The translations under genes were made by a program, and so were the position numbers. Shown one piece after another: positions 1 through 8,425 of a stretch of 64,000 bases of DNA. The stretch is taken from positions 62,001 to 126,000 of the forward strand of contig CAVOYR010000009.1 in assembly GCA_963700735.1 (NCBI GenBank). The letters are read 5' to 3'. The first letter of the stretch is position 1; every line of letters begins with the position of its first letter. Source of the stretch: Anderseniella sp963700735 (GTDB lineage: Bacteria; Pseudomonadota; Alphaproteobacteria; Rhizobiales; Aestuariivirgaceae). The notes under the pieces were generated by a model that saw only the letters and a list, made by a program, of their open reading frames with translations, did not search any database and was not told where the DNA came from.

Positions 1-763
1 CTGCGGGGTAGAACGCCTCGTAGTCGGCCGCGTACAGCCGCTCGATGCGGGCGCGGTCAGCGGCACTGAGAAAGCTGCCGGCCCTGCCGGATGAGCCGGT
101 GCCGTGGTTGCGGGCAGACCGCGTGCCGTCAGCCCGGCCAAACACCGCCTGCAGGCAAGTTGCCAGGTCTGCGTCCAGCGTTTCCATGCGGCCGATGAAG
201 CTGTACTTGCGATAGTCCCACGGCAGGATGTCGGTCTGCGGCGCCCAGTGAATATCATCATGGATAGCCCCGTCTTCCAGCGCTGACAGGAAGTAGCGGA
301 AGCCTTCGATGGTTGCCGGACTGTGCGCGAGGTAAGGGTAGACGGGGTGCATGGGCGGGTCCGCAGATTTTTGCATGAAAGCCGACAACACCCGCGATGC
401 CGGGTGCCGCACGATGGTGAAGGTATGCAGCGATGGCAGCAGCGACAGGGGCGGCAGGCCGTGCAGCAGGCGCTTGGCAATGTCTGCGGCTGCCTGCGAG
501 TTGCCGTGGGGCAAGGCGGGCCACAGTCGCGGATGGTCGTCCATGTGCGACATCAATGACATCACCACGGTCGAATTGGCCGACTTCGGAATCCGGAAAT
601 AGCAGAAGTTCTGGCCGCGCACATAGGTGACGCGCTTGACCACGCTGGCGCGCAGGGAAGGCGGGATGTTGCGGAAGAGTGGCGCGTTGTAGACGCTGCC
701 ATGGCGCACCAGGGATCCCAGATAATCCGGCACCTTGGTCAGGTTGATCCTGAGCTTGTTCAA
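1..763 (-). CDS. Sulfotransferase family protein (3' end outside window)
   Basis: About 254 residues are visible; the C-terminus runs off the left edge. The protein carries the two PAPS-binding signatures of the sulfotransferase-2 (carbohydrate sulfotransferase) family: a 5'-phosphosulfate loop, FRIPKSANST, near residue 51, and a 3'-phosphate motif, IVRHPASRVLSAF, about 60 residues later. The likely role is transfer of sulfate from PAPS to a glycan or similar acceptor; the substrate cannot be predicted. No ATG precedes the first motif, so I chose the TTG at 763, which has AAGGGG nine bases upstream. The first in-frame ATG would delete the PAPS loop. Confidence 0.8.
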   Translation of the reverse strand, partial: MNKLRINLTKVPDYLGSLVRHGSVYNAPLFRNIPPSLRASVVKRVTYVRGQNFCYFRIPKSANSTVVMSLMSHMDDHPRLWPALPHGNSQAAADIAKRLLHGLPPLSLLPSLHTFTIVRHPASRVLSAFMQKSADPPMHPVYPYLAHSPATIEGFRYFLSALEDGAIHDDIHWAPQTDILPWDYRKYSFIGRMETLDADLATCLQAVFGRADGTRSARNHGTGSSGRAGSFLSAADRARIERLYAADYEAFYPA

Positions 764-846
764 CGTCGATGACCCCTTGATCCGCCGAACAACTGGTAAG
801 CCTGTTTGTCGGTATGCGCAACAATCCTGCGGGAGAGTTAATGCGG

Positions 847-862
847 TTAACAGCCCGTTAAC
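847..862. promoter_or_regulatory. CtrA-type box TTAA-N7-TTAAC
   Basis: The sequence TTAACAGCCCGTTAAC matches the full CtrA consensus (TTAA, seven bases, TTAA, then C). A further TTAA lies just upstream at 838-841. It sits between the divergent sulfotransferase and ftsB starts, about 160 bases before ftsB. CtrA is the cell-cycle response regulator of alphaproteobacteria and controls several division genes. The match is direct; binding is inferred. Confidence 0.55.
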
Positions 863-1023
863 CACGCCGGCGCTAGCGTCATGCATGTGCCACTTCCATG
901 CTGCCTCACTATGGCTTGGCCCGAGGGTCTGGCAAAGGTGACGGAGTGGGTCCCCGGGTCCCGCCCTTCGGCACGCCCGGAGAAGGCAGACTTGAACTCG
1001 CAGTGATGGGGACACCGCCAACC

Positions 1024-1323
1024 ATGTTCAGACGACCAAAGCTGTTCGACGTGCTTGTGTTTGCCGGGTGCTGTGCCATGCTGTCATGGTTCGGCTGGCA
1101 CGCCTTCGAGGGGCCGCGCGGGCTGGACAATGTGGCGGCACTGGAAAAGCGCCTCGACACCCGCAAGCAGGCGCTGGCGCTGGTTACCGGCCGGCGCGAC
1201 GAGCTTGAAGCCCGCGTGAAGCTGATGCGGCCCGAGAGCGTTGACCCCGACATGGCATCGGAACTGGTGCGCAACATGCTCGGGTACGAGAAACGTAACT
1301 CGATTGTAGTTAAGTACAACTGA
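1024..1323 (+). CDS. ftsB: Septum formation initiator FtsB/DivIC-like protein
   Basis: A 99-residue bitopic protein: a short basic N-terminus, one membrane helix at about residues 8-25, then a periplasmic heptad-rich coiled coil (about 40-70). This is the FtsB/DivIC architecture of the divisome FtsQLB subcomplex. Small size and position immediately before the pdh operon match alphaproteobacterial ftsB. An in-frame ATG at 1006 would add six residues; 1024 puts the basic residues next to the helix and is preferred. A CtrA-type box lies upstream. Confidence 0.8.
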   Translation: MFRRPKLFDVLVFAGCCAMLSWFGWHAFEGPRGLDNVAALEKRLDTRKQALALVTGRRDELEARVKLMRPESVDPDMASELVRNMLGYEKRNSIVVKYN

Positions 1324-1578
1324 GCAGCCATCTCGCACCTGCGAAATCAGGCTGGTAACCGTAATCGGGTTAAGCTTCCTGTATGCCATAACGCGACGGG
1401 CATTTCCGTGCTATGAGCGATTGTGTGACGGGGGATCAACGCCCCGCTGACAGTCTGCGCAAGCTGATGGCAAAGCGTATGCACGCCAGCCGGTCATGCG
1501 CGGATGTGCAACAAGCGCGCTGCCGGGCCCGATGGCCTGTCCCGTCTTTCCGGACTGGCGCGGAAACGGGAGGTTTGC

Positions 1579-2604
1579 ATGGCCAAAGCCGCCAAGAAGG
1601 CGTCTGCCACCACGGCTGACAAGAAATCCAATTCGCCGTTCACCAAGGATCAGGACCTCAAGGCCTACGAGGACATGCTGCTGATCCGCCGCTTCGAGGA
1701 GAAGGCGGGCCAGCTTTACGGCATGGGCCACATCGGCGGGTTCTGCCACCTCTACATCGGCCAGGAAGCGGTTGTCGTGGGCATGGAGATGTCCATGCAC
1801 GAGGATGACCAGGTCATCACCTCCTACCGCGACCATGGCCACATGCTGGCCACCGGCATGGACCCGAAAGGCGTCATGGCCGAACTGACCGGCCGGCAGG
1901 GCGGATATTCGCGCGGCAAGGGCGGGTCCATGCACATGTTCAGCCGCGAGAAGCAGTTCTTCGGCGGGCACGGCATCGTCGGCGCACAGGTGCCGCTGGG
2001 TGCAGGGCTGGCCTTCGCCAACAAGTACCGCAACAACGGCAAGGTGTCGGCGACCTACTTCGGCGAGGGCGCGACCAACCAGGGCCAGGTGTACGAGACC
2101 TTCAACATGGCAAGCTTGTGGAAGCTGCCGGTGATCTTCGTCATCGAGAACAACGGCTATGCCATGGGCACCGCCGTGAAGCGGTCCGCCGCGCTGGCGG
2201 AAGAGCTGTTCAACCGCGGGTCGGTGTACGGCATTCCTGGCGAGCAGGTGGACGGCATGGACGTGCGCGCGGTGAAGGAAGCCGCCGACCGGGCCACCGA
2301 ACACTGCCGGTCCGGCAAGGGGCCGTACATCCTCGAGATGAAAACCTACAGATACCGTGGCCACTCCATGTCGGACCCCGCGAAATACCGTACCCGCGAC
2401 GAAGTGCAGAAGATGCGCGAGGAGCATGACCCGATCGAGCAGGTCAAGCGCCGGCTGTCAGCGGACCACGGCATCAGCGACGACGACATCAAGGCGGTCG
2501 ACGCGCGCATCCGCAAGGTGGTGACCGAGGCGGCCGACTTTGCCCAGAACGACCCGCTGCCCGATGTGTCGGAGCTGTGGACCGATGTGTACGTGGAAGC
2601 GTAA
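1579..2604 (+). CDS. pdhA: Pyruvate dehydrogenase E1 component, alpha subunit
   Basis: A 341-residue E1 alpha subunit. With E1 beta it decarboxylates pyruvate using thiamine diphosphate and acetylates the lipoyl groups of E2. The thiamine diphosphate motif begins at GEG (162-164) and ends near the ENN at 190-192. The loop YRGHSMSDPAKYR, which carries the regulatory serines of mitochondrial E1 alpha, is conserved. The N-terminus is Lys/Ala-rich. The start at 1579 has GGGAGG seven bases upstream. pdhB follows after 14 bases, so they are co-transcribed. Confidence 0.97.
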   Translation: MAKAAKKASATTADKKSNSPFTKDQDLKAYEDMLLIRRFEEKAGQLYGMGHIGGFCHLYIGQEAVVVGMEMSMHEDDQVITSYRDHGHMLATGMDPKGVMAELTGRQGGYSRGKGGSMHMFSREKQFFGGHGIVGAQVPLGAGLAFANKYRNNGKVSATYFGEGATNQGQVYETFNMASLWKLPVIFVIENNGYAMGTAVKRSAALAEELFNRGSVYGIPGEQVDGMDVRAVKEAADRATEHCRSGKGPYILEMKTYRYRGHSMSDPAKYRTRDEVQKMREEHDPIEQVKRRLSADHGISDDDIKAVDARIRKVVTEAADFAQNDPLPDVSELWTDVYVEA

Positions 2605-2618
2605 GGGAGGGCTGAACC

Positions 2619-4087
2619 ATGCCAACTGAAATCCTGATGCCCGCCCTGTCTCCCACGATGGAAGAAGGCAAGCTTGCGCGCTGGCTGGTGAAGGAGGGCG
2701 ACCAGGTGTCGTCTGGCGACATCATTGCCGAGATCGAGACCGACAAGGCGACCATGGAGGTCGAAGCCGTGGATGAAGGCACAATCGCCTCCATCAACGT
2801 GGCTGAGGGCACCGAGGGCGTGAAGGTGAACACCGTCATCGCCGTGCTGGCGGGCGAAGGCGAGGACGGTGTCGCTGCTGCCGAACGAGGCAAGGAAAGC
2901 TCTGCGGCGGCAAGGAGCCTGGCGGCAAGAAGGACGATGCTGAAGACGACAGCGGCCGCGACGTCGCTGGCGGTGGCGAGGCCATCGTTGCGCCGGCCAA
3001 GGCCCGCGAGGGTGCTGCCATCATCGCACCGGTTCCGGCCATTGCACCGGCGCTGTCTGCTGCGGCGGCAACCCGGTCCGATCCGGAAATTCCCGAAGGC
3101 ACCGAGATGGTCGAGATGACCGTGCGCGAGGCGCTCAACGCTGCCATGGCGGAAGAGATGCGCCGCGATGACGAGGTGTTCCTGATGGGCGAGGAGGTGG
3201 CCGAGTACCAGGGCGCCTACAAGATCAGCCAGGGGCTGCTGGAAGAATTCGGCGACCGCCGCGTGATCGACACGCCCATCACCGAGCACGGCTTCACCGG
3301 CATTGCGGTGGGCGCGGCGTTTGCGGGGCTGAAACCCATCGTCGAGTTCATGACGTTCAACTTTGCCATGCAGGCAATCGACCACATCATCAACTCCGCC
3401 GCCAAGACGCTGTACATGTCGGGCGGGCAGATGGGCTGTCCCATCGTGTTCCGCGGAGCCAACGGTGCAGCCGCTCGCGTGGGCGCCCAGCACAGCCAGG
3501 ACTATGCCAGCTGGTACGCCCATGTGCCGGGCCTGAAGGTGGTGATGCCGTATTCGGCCGCCGATGCGAAGGGCCTTCTGAAGGCAGCCATCCGCGATCC
3601 GAACCCGGTGATCTTCCTCGAGAACGAAATCCTCTACGGCAAGACCTTCGAGGTGCCGAAGATCGACGACTGGGTGGTGCCCATCGGCAAGGCGCGTGTG
3701 GCACGAGCCGGAAGCGACGTGACCATCGTGTCGTGGGGCATCGGCATGAGCTATGCGCTCGCAGCCGCTGACAAGCTGGCGGCAGAGGGACACGAGGCCG
3801 AGGTTATCGACCTGCGCTCGCTTCGCCCGTACGACCTGCCGGCCATCATCGACAGCGTCAAGAAGACCAACCGTTGCGTGGTGGTGGAAGAGGCCTGGCC
3901 AGTGGCGTCCATGGGTGCCTACATCGCGGCGGAAATCATGACGCATGCCTTCGATTACCTGGATGCGCCGGTGGCGCGGGTGAACGGCAAGGACGTGCCG
4001 ATGCCGTATGCCGCCAACCTGGAAAAGCTGGCGCTGCCCAACGTCGATGAAGTGGTGGAGGCGGCCAAGGCCGTCCTCTACGTGTAG
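2619..4087 (+). CDS. pdhB: Pyruvate dehydrogenase E1 beta with N-terminal lipoyl domain, frameshifted as read
   Basis: E1 beta of pyruvate dehydrogenase in the alphaproteobacterial form, with its own lipoyl domain. The lipoyl domain (residues 1-76, lipoylated lysine in ETDKATMEVE) reads from 2619. The transketolase-like catalytic part reads in another frame and is complete to 4087. The Ala/Pro linker continues in the second frame from about 2895, so one base is missing near 2905 (GCGGCGG, probably GCGGGCGG). Restored length is 489 residues, normal for the family. As read, the first frame ends at 3119, overlapping an internal ATG (3116) as ATGA; the first usable ATG for E1 beta is 3107. Separate translation of both halves is therefore conceivable, but a sequencing error is more likely. 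Confidence 0.9.
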
Positions 4088-4123
4088 GGGGGCGTGATGA
4101 TGCATAAAGGCAAACGCCACCTT

Positions 4124-4202
4124 CTTGCCTCCCCCGGACTTGATCCGAGGGTCCAATTTGCCCCGGTTTGTGGGTCCTCGGGTCAAGCCCGAGGAAGGCA
4201 AG
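4124..4202. repeat. REP-like imperfect palindrome between pdhB and pdhC
   Basis: Two arms of about 32 bases are inverted copies with about five mismatches: the left begins CTTGCCTCCCCCGGAC, the right ends GAGGAAGGCAAG. The core CTCGGGTCAAGCCCGAGG has the style of dispersed palindromic repeats common in Hyphomicrobiales intergenic regions. In RNA it would form a long hairpin between pdhB and pdhC and could affect the stability of the upstream message. Confidence 0.7.
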
Positions 4203-4228
4203 CTGGTGAGAACAGGGAGGGCTGACCC

Positions 4229-5590
4229 ATGCCAACGGAAATCCTGATGCCCGCCCTGTCGCCCACCATGGAGAAGGGCAAGCTGGCCAAGTGGCTGGTC
4301 AAGGAAGGTGACGACGTATCGTCCGGCGACATCATCGCCGAGATCGAGACCGACAAGGCGACCATGGAAGTGGAAGCCGTGGACGAGGGCAAGGTCGGCA
4401 AGATCCTCGTGGCCGAAGGCACCGACGACGTGGCGGTGAACACCGTCATTGCCGTTCTGCTGGATGACGGCGAGAAGGCCGGCGACATAAAGGCTGGTGG
4501 TGAAGAGAAGAAGCCGGCGGCCGGCAAGACCCCCACCCCAACCCTCCCCCTTGCAGGGGGAGGGAGTGACGGTGCGGCTGGCGTACCCTCCCCCGGAAAG
4601 GGGGAGGGAGAGGGAGGGGGGCAAACTGCAGCTCCCGCGCGCGAGCCGGATTCACGTATCTTCGCCTCGCCGCTCGCCCGGCGTATCGCCAAGCAGAACG
4701 GCATCGACATTGCGTTGTTGAATGGCTCCGGCCCACATGGCCGCATCGTCAAGGCAGACGTGGAGAAGGCGCAGAAGGACGGTGTGCCCGCCGCTGCGCC
4801 GAAGACCGGCGCTCCGGCGGCTGCACCTGCTGCAAGTCCAGTCGCAACCGGTCCGTCGGACGACATGGTGCGCAAGCTTTTTGCGGAAGGCTCCTACGAG
4901 GAGAAGCCGCACGACGGCATGCGCAAGACCATTGCCGCGCGCCTGTCCGAGAGCAACCAGACGGTGCCGTCCTACAACATCTCGGTGGACTGCCAGCTCG
5001 ATGCACTGCTCAAGCTGCGCGGTGAATTGAATGCCGCCGCACCCCAGAAGGACGGCAAGCCCGCTTACAAGCTGTCGGTCAACGACTTCATCATCAAGGC
5101 ACTGGCGCTGGCATTGCGCGACGTGCCGATGGCCAACGGCTCGTGGACATCGACCGCACGTCTGCTGCACAAGCATGCAGACGTGGGCGTGGCCGTAGCC
5201 ATTCCCGACGGACTGATCACGCCGATCGTGCGCCGGGCCGAGGAAAAGCCGCTGTCGGTGATCTCGGCGGAGGTCAAGGACATGGCGGGCCGCGCGCGCG
5301 ACAAGAAGCTCAAGCCCGAGGAATACCAGGGCGGCACCACGGCGGTGTCCAACCTCGGCATGTTCGGTGTCGACAGCTTCACCTCGATCATCAACCCGCC
5401 GCACGCCTCCATCGTGTCGATTGGCGCAGGCGTGCAGAAGCCGGTGGTCAGGGACGGCGCAGTGGCCATCGCAACGATGATGAACGCCACCTTTGCCTTT
5501 GACCACAGGGTGATCGACGGGGCGCTGGGCGGTGAGCTTGCCACTGCCTTCCGCAACTATGTCGAAAACCCGATGTCGATGCTGGTGTGA
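4229..5590 (+). CDS. pdhC: Dihydrolipoyllysine acetyltransferase (E2) of pyruvate dehydrogenase
   Basis: A 453-residue E2 core subunit that moves the acetyl group from its lipoyl arm to coenzyme A. Domains in order: one lipoyl domain (1-76, ETDKATMEVE), an Ala/Pro linker, a peripheral subunit-binding domain (about 147-182, ASPLARRIAKQNGI), a second linker, and the catalytic domain (about 220-453) with the active-site HRVIDG near the C-terminus (His426, Asp430). The first lipoyl residues nearly duplicate those of pdhB. The first linker, about residues 101-131, is unusual: it is encoded by a double palindromic element. The start has GGGAGG ten bases upstream. Confidence 0.96.
   Translation: MPTEILMPALSPTMEKGKLAKWLVKEGDDVSSGDIIAEIETDKATMEVEAVDEGKVGKILVAEGTDDVAVNTVIAVLLDDGEKAGDIKAGGEEKKPAAGKTPTPTLPLAGGGSDGAAGVPSPGKGEGEGGGQTAAPAREPDSRIFASPLARRIAKQNGIDIALLNGSGPHGRIVKADVEKAQKDGVPAAAPKTGAPAAAPAASPVATGPSDDMVRKLFAEGSYEEKPHDGMRKTIAARLSESNQTVPSYNISVDCQLDALLKLRGELNAAAPQKDGKPAYKLSVNDFIIKALALALRDVPMANGSWTSTARLLHKHADVGVAVAIPDGLITPIVRRAEEKPLSVISAEVKDMAGRARDKKLKPEEYQGGTTAVSNLGMFGVDSFTSIINPPHASIVSIGAGVQKPVVRDGAVAIATMMNATFAFDHRVIDGALGGELATAFRNYVENPMSMLV
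4528..4621. repeat. Double palindromic element inside the pdhC linker
   Basis: Two G/C-rich perfect hairpins lie in tandem within the coding sequence: a 10-bp stem at 4542-4551 with 4555-4564 (loop TGC) and a 9-bp stem at 4586-4594 with 4600-4608 (loop GGAAA). They encode about 30 residues of Pro/Gly/Thr/Glu sequence between the lipoyl and subunit-binding domains without breaking the frame. The sequence style is that of intergenic palindromic repeats. Confidence 0.75.
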
Positions 5591-5610
5591 CCAGCGGGCG
5601 GAGATGACCC

Positions 5611-6318
5611 ATGCGCAAGCTGCTGACAGCCCTGTGTCTGGCTCTGGCCGCAATTCTTGCGGGGATGGCTGGTGCACAGTTTCTTCCCGGCGTGGCGAAA
5701 GCCATTGCCCGGGTGCAGGAGTATGAGCTGGCACGCAGCGTCAATGACGCGGCCAAGCTCGCCGGATTGACGGCGCAAGCGCAGATTGATGAGCTTGATG
5801 CGGCCCGCATGCATGCGCTCAACAGCGACAAGTCTGTCGTGGCGGCCCTGCCGTTTGCGGAGCGCGGCATGGTCTGGTCGATCCGTGCGGCTGTTCTGCA
5901 GCAACGGCTCGATGTGAAGTCCGTCGCTGACATGTCGAAGGGTGCGTTTTTCGAGGCGTTCCTGGCGGCGAACGCAAAACCGGCCAGTGTGGCGGCGCCG
6001 ATGTTCATGCCCCTGGCTGCGTTGCCGGCAGGCGGTGACAAGACATGGGTCTGGGTCGGCCCGTCGGGATACAGCCCCTGGCTCACGGTGCTGCCGTCGA
6101 TCTTCAACGGCATGCGTGTGGCGGTTGTGCCTGAGGCGGGCGACCTGAAAGTCGACATGACGTTGATGTTGCAGAAGTCAGCCGCCGAGAATGCGAAGTA
6201 CGTGGCCGCACCCGATGGCTCGGTAAACCCGCAGATGATGAAGGTGTTGACCGGTTATACCGGCGATGCCGAAGACCTCTGGACGCCGCTTGCGGCAATG
6301 TCCGGGCAATCCGGTTGA
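5611..6318 (+). CDS. Hypothetical exported protein in the pdh operon
   Basis: A 235-residue protein I do not recognise. A hydrophobic N-terminus with a small-residue stretch (about 1-22, ending GMAGAQ) suggests a signal peptide, so it is probably periplasmic. The mature part is Ala-rich and helical (about 30-110), followed by a segment with GDKTWVWVGPSGYSPW (about 137-152). It has no cysteine pairs and no catalytic motif that I can see. It lies 20 bases after pdhC and 19 before lpdA, in the same direction, so it is carried in the operon without an obvious metabolic link. Confidence 0.75.
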   Translation: MRKLLTALCLALAAILAGMAGAQFLPGVAKAIARVQEYELARSVNDAAKLAGLTAQAQIDELDAARMHALNSDKSVVAALPFAERGMVWSIRAAVLQQRLDVKSVADMSKGAFFEAFLAANAKPASVAAPMFMPLAALPAGGDKTWVWVGPSGYSPWLTVLPSIFNGMRVAVVPEAGDLKVDMTLMLQKSAAENAKYVAAPDGSVNPQMMKVLTGYTGDAEDLWTPLAAMSGQSG

Positions 6319-6337
6319 GTGAAAGGCGCAAGTTGAC

Positions 6338-7783
6338 ATGACAGAAACAAGTTTCGACGTGATCATCATTGGCTCCGGCCCCGGTGGTTATGTGACCGCC
6401 ATCCGGGCAGCACAACTTGGCCTGAAAGTCGCGATTGTCGAGCGCGAGCACCTTGGCGGTATCTGCCTCAACTGGGGCTGCATCCCCACCAAGGCGCTGC
6501 TGCGGTCCGCCGAGATCTACCACTACATGAACCACGCCAAGGACTATGGCCTGTCGGCCGACAATATCAGCTTTGATGCCGCCGCCGTGGTCAAGCGCTC
6601 GCGTGGGGTATCGGGCCGGTTGAACGGTGGCGTCGGGCACCTGCTGAAGAAGAACAAGGTGCAGGTCATCTGGGGCGAAGCAAAGATCACCAAGCCCGGC
6701 GAAGTGGTGGTGTCGAAGTCGTCCAAGAAGGCGATGGAGCCGCAGATCCCGGCGCCCAAGGATGCAGCCGGGGAGGGCACCTACAAGGCGAAGAACATCA
6801 TCGTGGCCACCGGTGCGCGCCCGCGCGTGCTGCCGGGCCTGGAGCCGGATGGCAAGCTGGTCTGGACGTATTTCGAGGCAATGGTGCCGCCGGAAATGCC
6901 GAAGACGCTGCTGGTCGTCGGATCAGGCGCCATCGGCATCGAGTTTGCCAGCTTTTACAATGCGATGGGCGTCGATGTTACAGTGGTCGAGATCATGGAC
7001 CAGATCATGCCGGTGGAAGACACCGAGATCGCCGGCATCGCCCGCAAGCAGCTTGAGAAGCAGGGCCTGAAGATCATCACACAGGCCAAGGTGGCGGGCC
7101 TGAAGAAGGGCTCGAACGACGTCACCGCGACCATCGAGACCAAGGACGGCAAGAAGACTGAACTGAAGGTGGACCGGGTCATCTCGGCTGTCGGCGTTGT
7201 CGGCAACATCGAGAACATCGGGCTCGAGGCGCTGGGCGTAAAGACGGACAGGGGCTGCGTGGTCATTGATGGCTATGGCCGCACCAACGTTGCCGGCATT
7301 CATGCCATCGGTGACGTGGCCGGCCCGCCCATGCTGGCGCACAAGGCCGAGCACGAGGGCGTCATCTGCGTCGAAAAGATTGCAGGCGTGAAGGACGTGC
7401 ATCCGATGAAGAAGGAGCAGATCCCGGGTTGCACCTACTGCCACCCGCAAGTGGCGTCCGTCGGGCTGACCGAGCGCGCGGCGAAGGAGAAAGGCATTGA
7501 GATCAAGGTGGGCAAGTTTCCGTTCCTGGCCAATGGCAAGGCCATTGCGCTGGGCGAAGACCAGGGCCTGATCAAGACCATCTTCGACAAGAAGACCGGC
7601 CAGTTGCTGGGCGCACACATGGTCGGCGCGGAAGTCACCGAACTGATACAGGGCTTCGTTATCGCGATGGGCCTGGAGACCACGGAGGCAGAACTGATGC
7701 ACACCGTGTTCCCGCACCCGACGCTGTCGGAAATGATGCACGAGAGCGTACTTGATGCATACGGCAGGGTTATCCATATGTGA
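6338..7783 (+). CDS. lpdA: Dihydrolipoyl dehydrogenase (E3)
   Basis: A 481-residue flavoprotein that reoxidises dihydrolipoyl groups of the 2-oxoacid dehydrogenases and reduces NAD+. Visible features: the FAD-binding GSGPGGY (12-18), the redox disulfide in GGICLNWGCIPTK (Cys43 and Cys48), a second Rossmann motif GSGAIGIEFASF, an FAD-contact segment HAIGDVAGPPMLAHKA, and the C-terminal dimerisation domain with the catalytic pair in HTVFPHPTLSEMMHE. It is last of the pdh genes proper, placing E3 under the same control as E1 and E2. Confidence 0.96.
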   Translation: MTETSFDVIIIGSGPGGYVTAIRAAQLGLKVAIVEREHLGGICLNWGCIPTKALLRSAEIYHYMNHAKDYGLSADNISFDAAAVVKRSRGVSGRLNGGVGHLLKKNKVQVIWGEAKITKPGEVVVSKSSKKAMEPQIPAPKDAAGEGTYKAKNIIVATGARPRVLPGLEPDGKLVWTYFEAMVPPEMPKTLLVVGSGAIGIEFASFYNAMGVDVTVVEIMDQIMPVEDTEIAGIARKQLEKQGLKIITQAKVAGLKKGSNDVTATIETKDGKKTELKVDRVISAVGVVGNIENIGLEALGVKTDRGCVVIDGYGRTNVAGIHAIGDVAGPPMLAHKAEHEGVICVEKIAGVKDVHPMKKEQIPGCTYCHPQVASVGLTERAAKEKGIEIKVGKFPFLANGKAIALGEDQGLIKTIFDKKTGQLLGAHMVGAEVTELIQGFVIAMGLETTEAELMHTVFPHPTLSEMMHESVLDAYGRVIHM

Positions 7784-7829
7784 CCCGCCGCGTGTGATGC
7801 GGTGATGCTCATCAACTGGAGAACGTTAC

Positions 7830-8126
7830 ATGGAGCTTGCAGAAATCATGAGCCTTGGGGGCGGTGTCGGCATTTTCGGCACGCTGTTCATTGGCGCGAT
7901 TGCCGGCTGGATTGCAGAGAAGCTGACCAAGGGCGACCACGGCCTGCTGACCAACATCGTCCTGGGCATTCTGGGCTCGTTCGTGGGCGGCTGGCTTGCC
8001 AGCGCACTGGGCCTGCAGCTTGGCATGATCTTCAGCGGCTGGTTCTGGGGAAATCTGCTCGTTTCGGTGGTCGGGGCTGTTCTACTGGTCTCGGTTTATC
8101 GTATGCTGCGCGGGCGGCGGGCGTGA
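7830..8126 (+). CDS. GlsB/YeaQ/YmgE family small membrane protein (copy 1)
   Basis: A 98-residue membrane protein of the transglycosylase-associated (YeaQ/GlsB) family. The family signature GAIAGWIAEK is followed by about three hydrophobic helices and a basic C-terminus (RMLRGRRA). Members are often stress-induced inner-membrane proteins of unknown mechanism. A related gene follows at 8176. It is a small gene of uncertain role inserted between lpdA and lipA. Confidence 0.8.
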   Translation: MELAEIMSLGGGVGIFGTLFIGAIAGWIAEKLTKGDHGLLTNIVLGILGSFVGGWLASALGLQLGMIFSGWFWGNLLVSVVGAVLLVSVYRMLRGRRA

Positions 8127-8175
8127 AGGCACCGCCATTAACGGAAACGGGCAACAAGTCCGTCAGGAGGGCTAG

Positions 8176-8424
8176 ATGGAAGGTTTTGGCTGGATAATGA
8201 CGATCATTCTCGGCGCTTTGGCCGGGTGGATCGCGGAAAAGGTGATGAAGTTCGACACGGGACTTCTGATGAACATCCTGTTGGGGATTGTCGGCGCCGT
8301 CGTTGGCAACTTCCTGCTCGGGCTGCTGGGCATCGGGCTGGGCGGAATTATCGGTCAGCTGGTCGTGGCAGTGCTGGGCGCGTGCCTGCTGATCTTTGCC
8401 TACCGGGCAATCAAGGGCCGCTGA
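8176..8424 (+). CDS. GlsB/YeaQ/YmgE family small membrane protein (copy 2)
   Basis: An 82-residue paralogue of the preceding gene with the same signature (GALAGWIAEKVMKFDTG) and about three hydrophobic helices ending FAYRAIKGR. It is more compact and closer to the typical YeaQ length of about 82-84 residues. GGAGGGC lies about six bases before the ATG. Its end adjoins lipA, whose probable start lies two bases after the stop. Confidence 0.85.
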   Translation: MEGFGWIMTIILGALAGWIAEKVMKFDTGLLMNILLGIVGAVVGNFLLGLLGIGLGGIIGQLVVAVLGACLLIFAYRAIKGR

Positions 8425-8425
8425 C

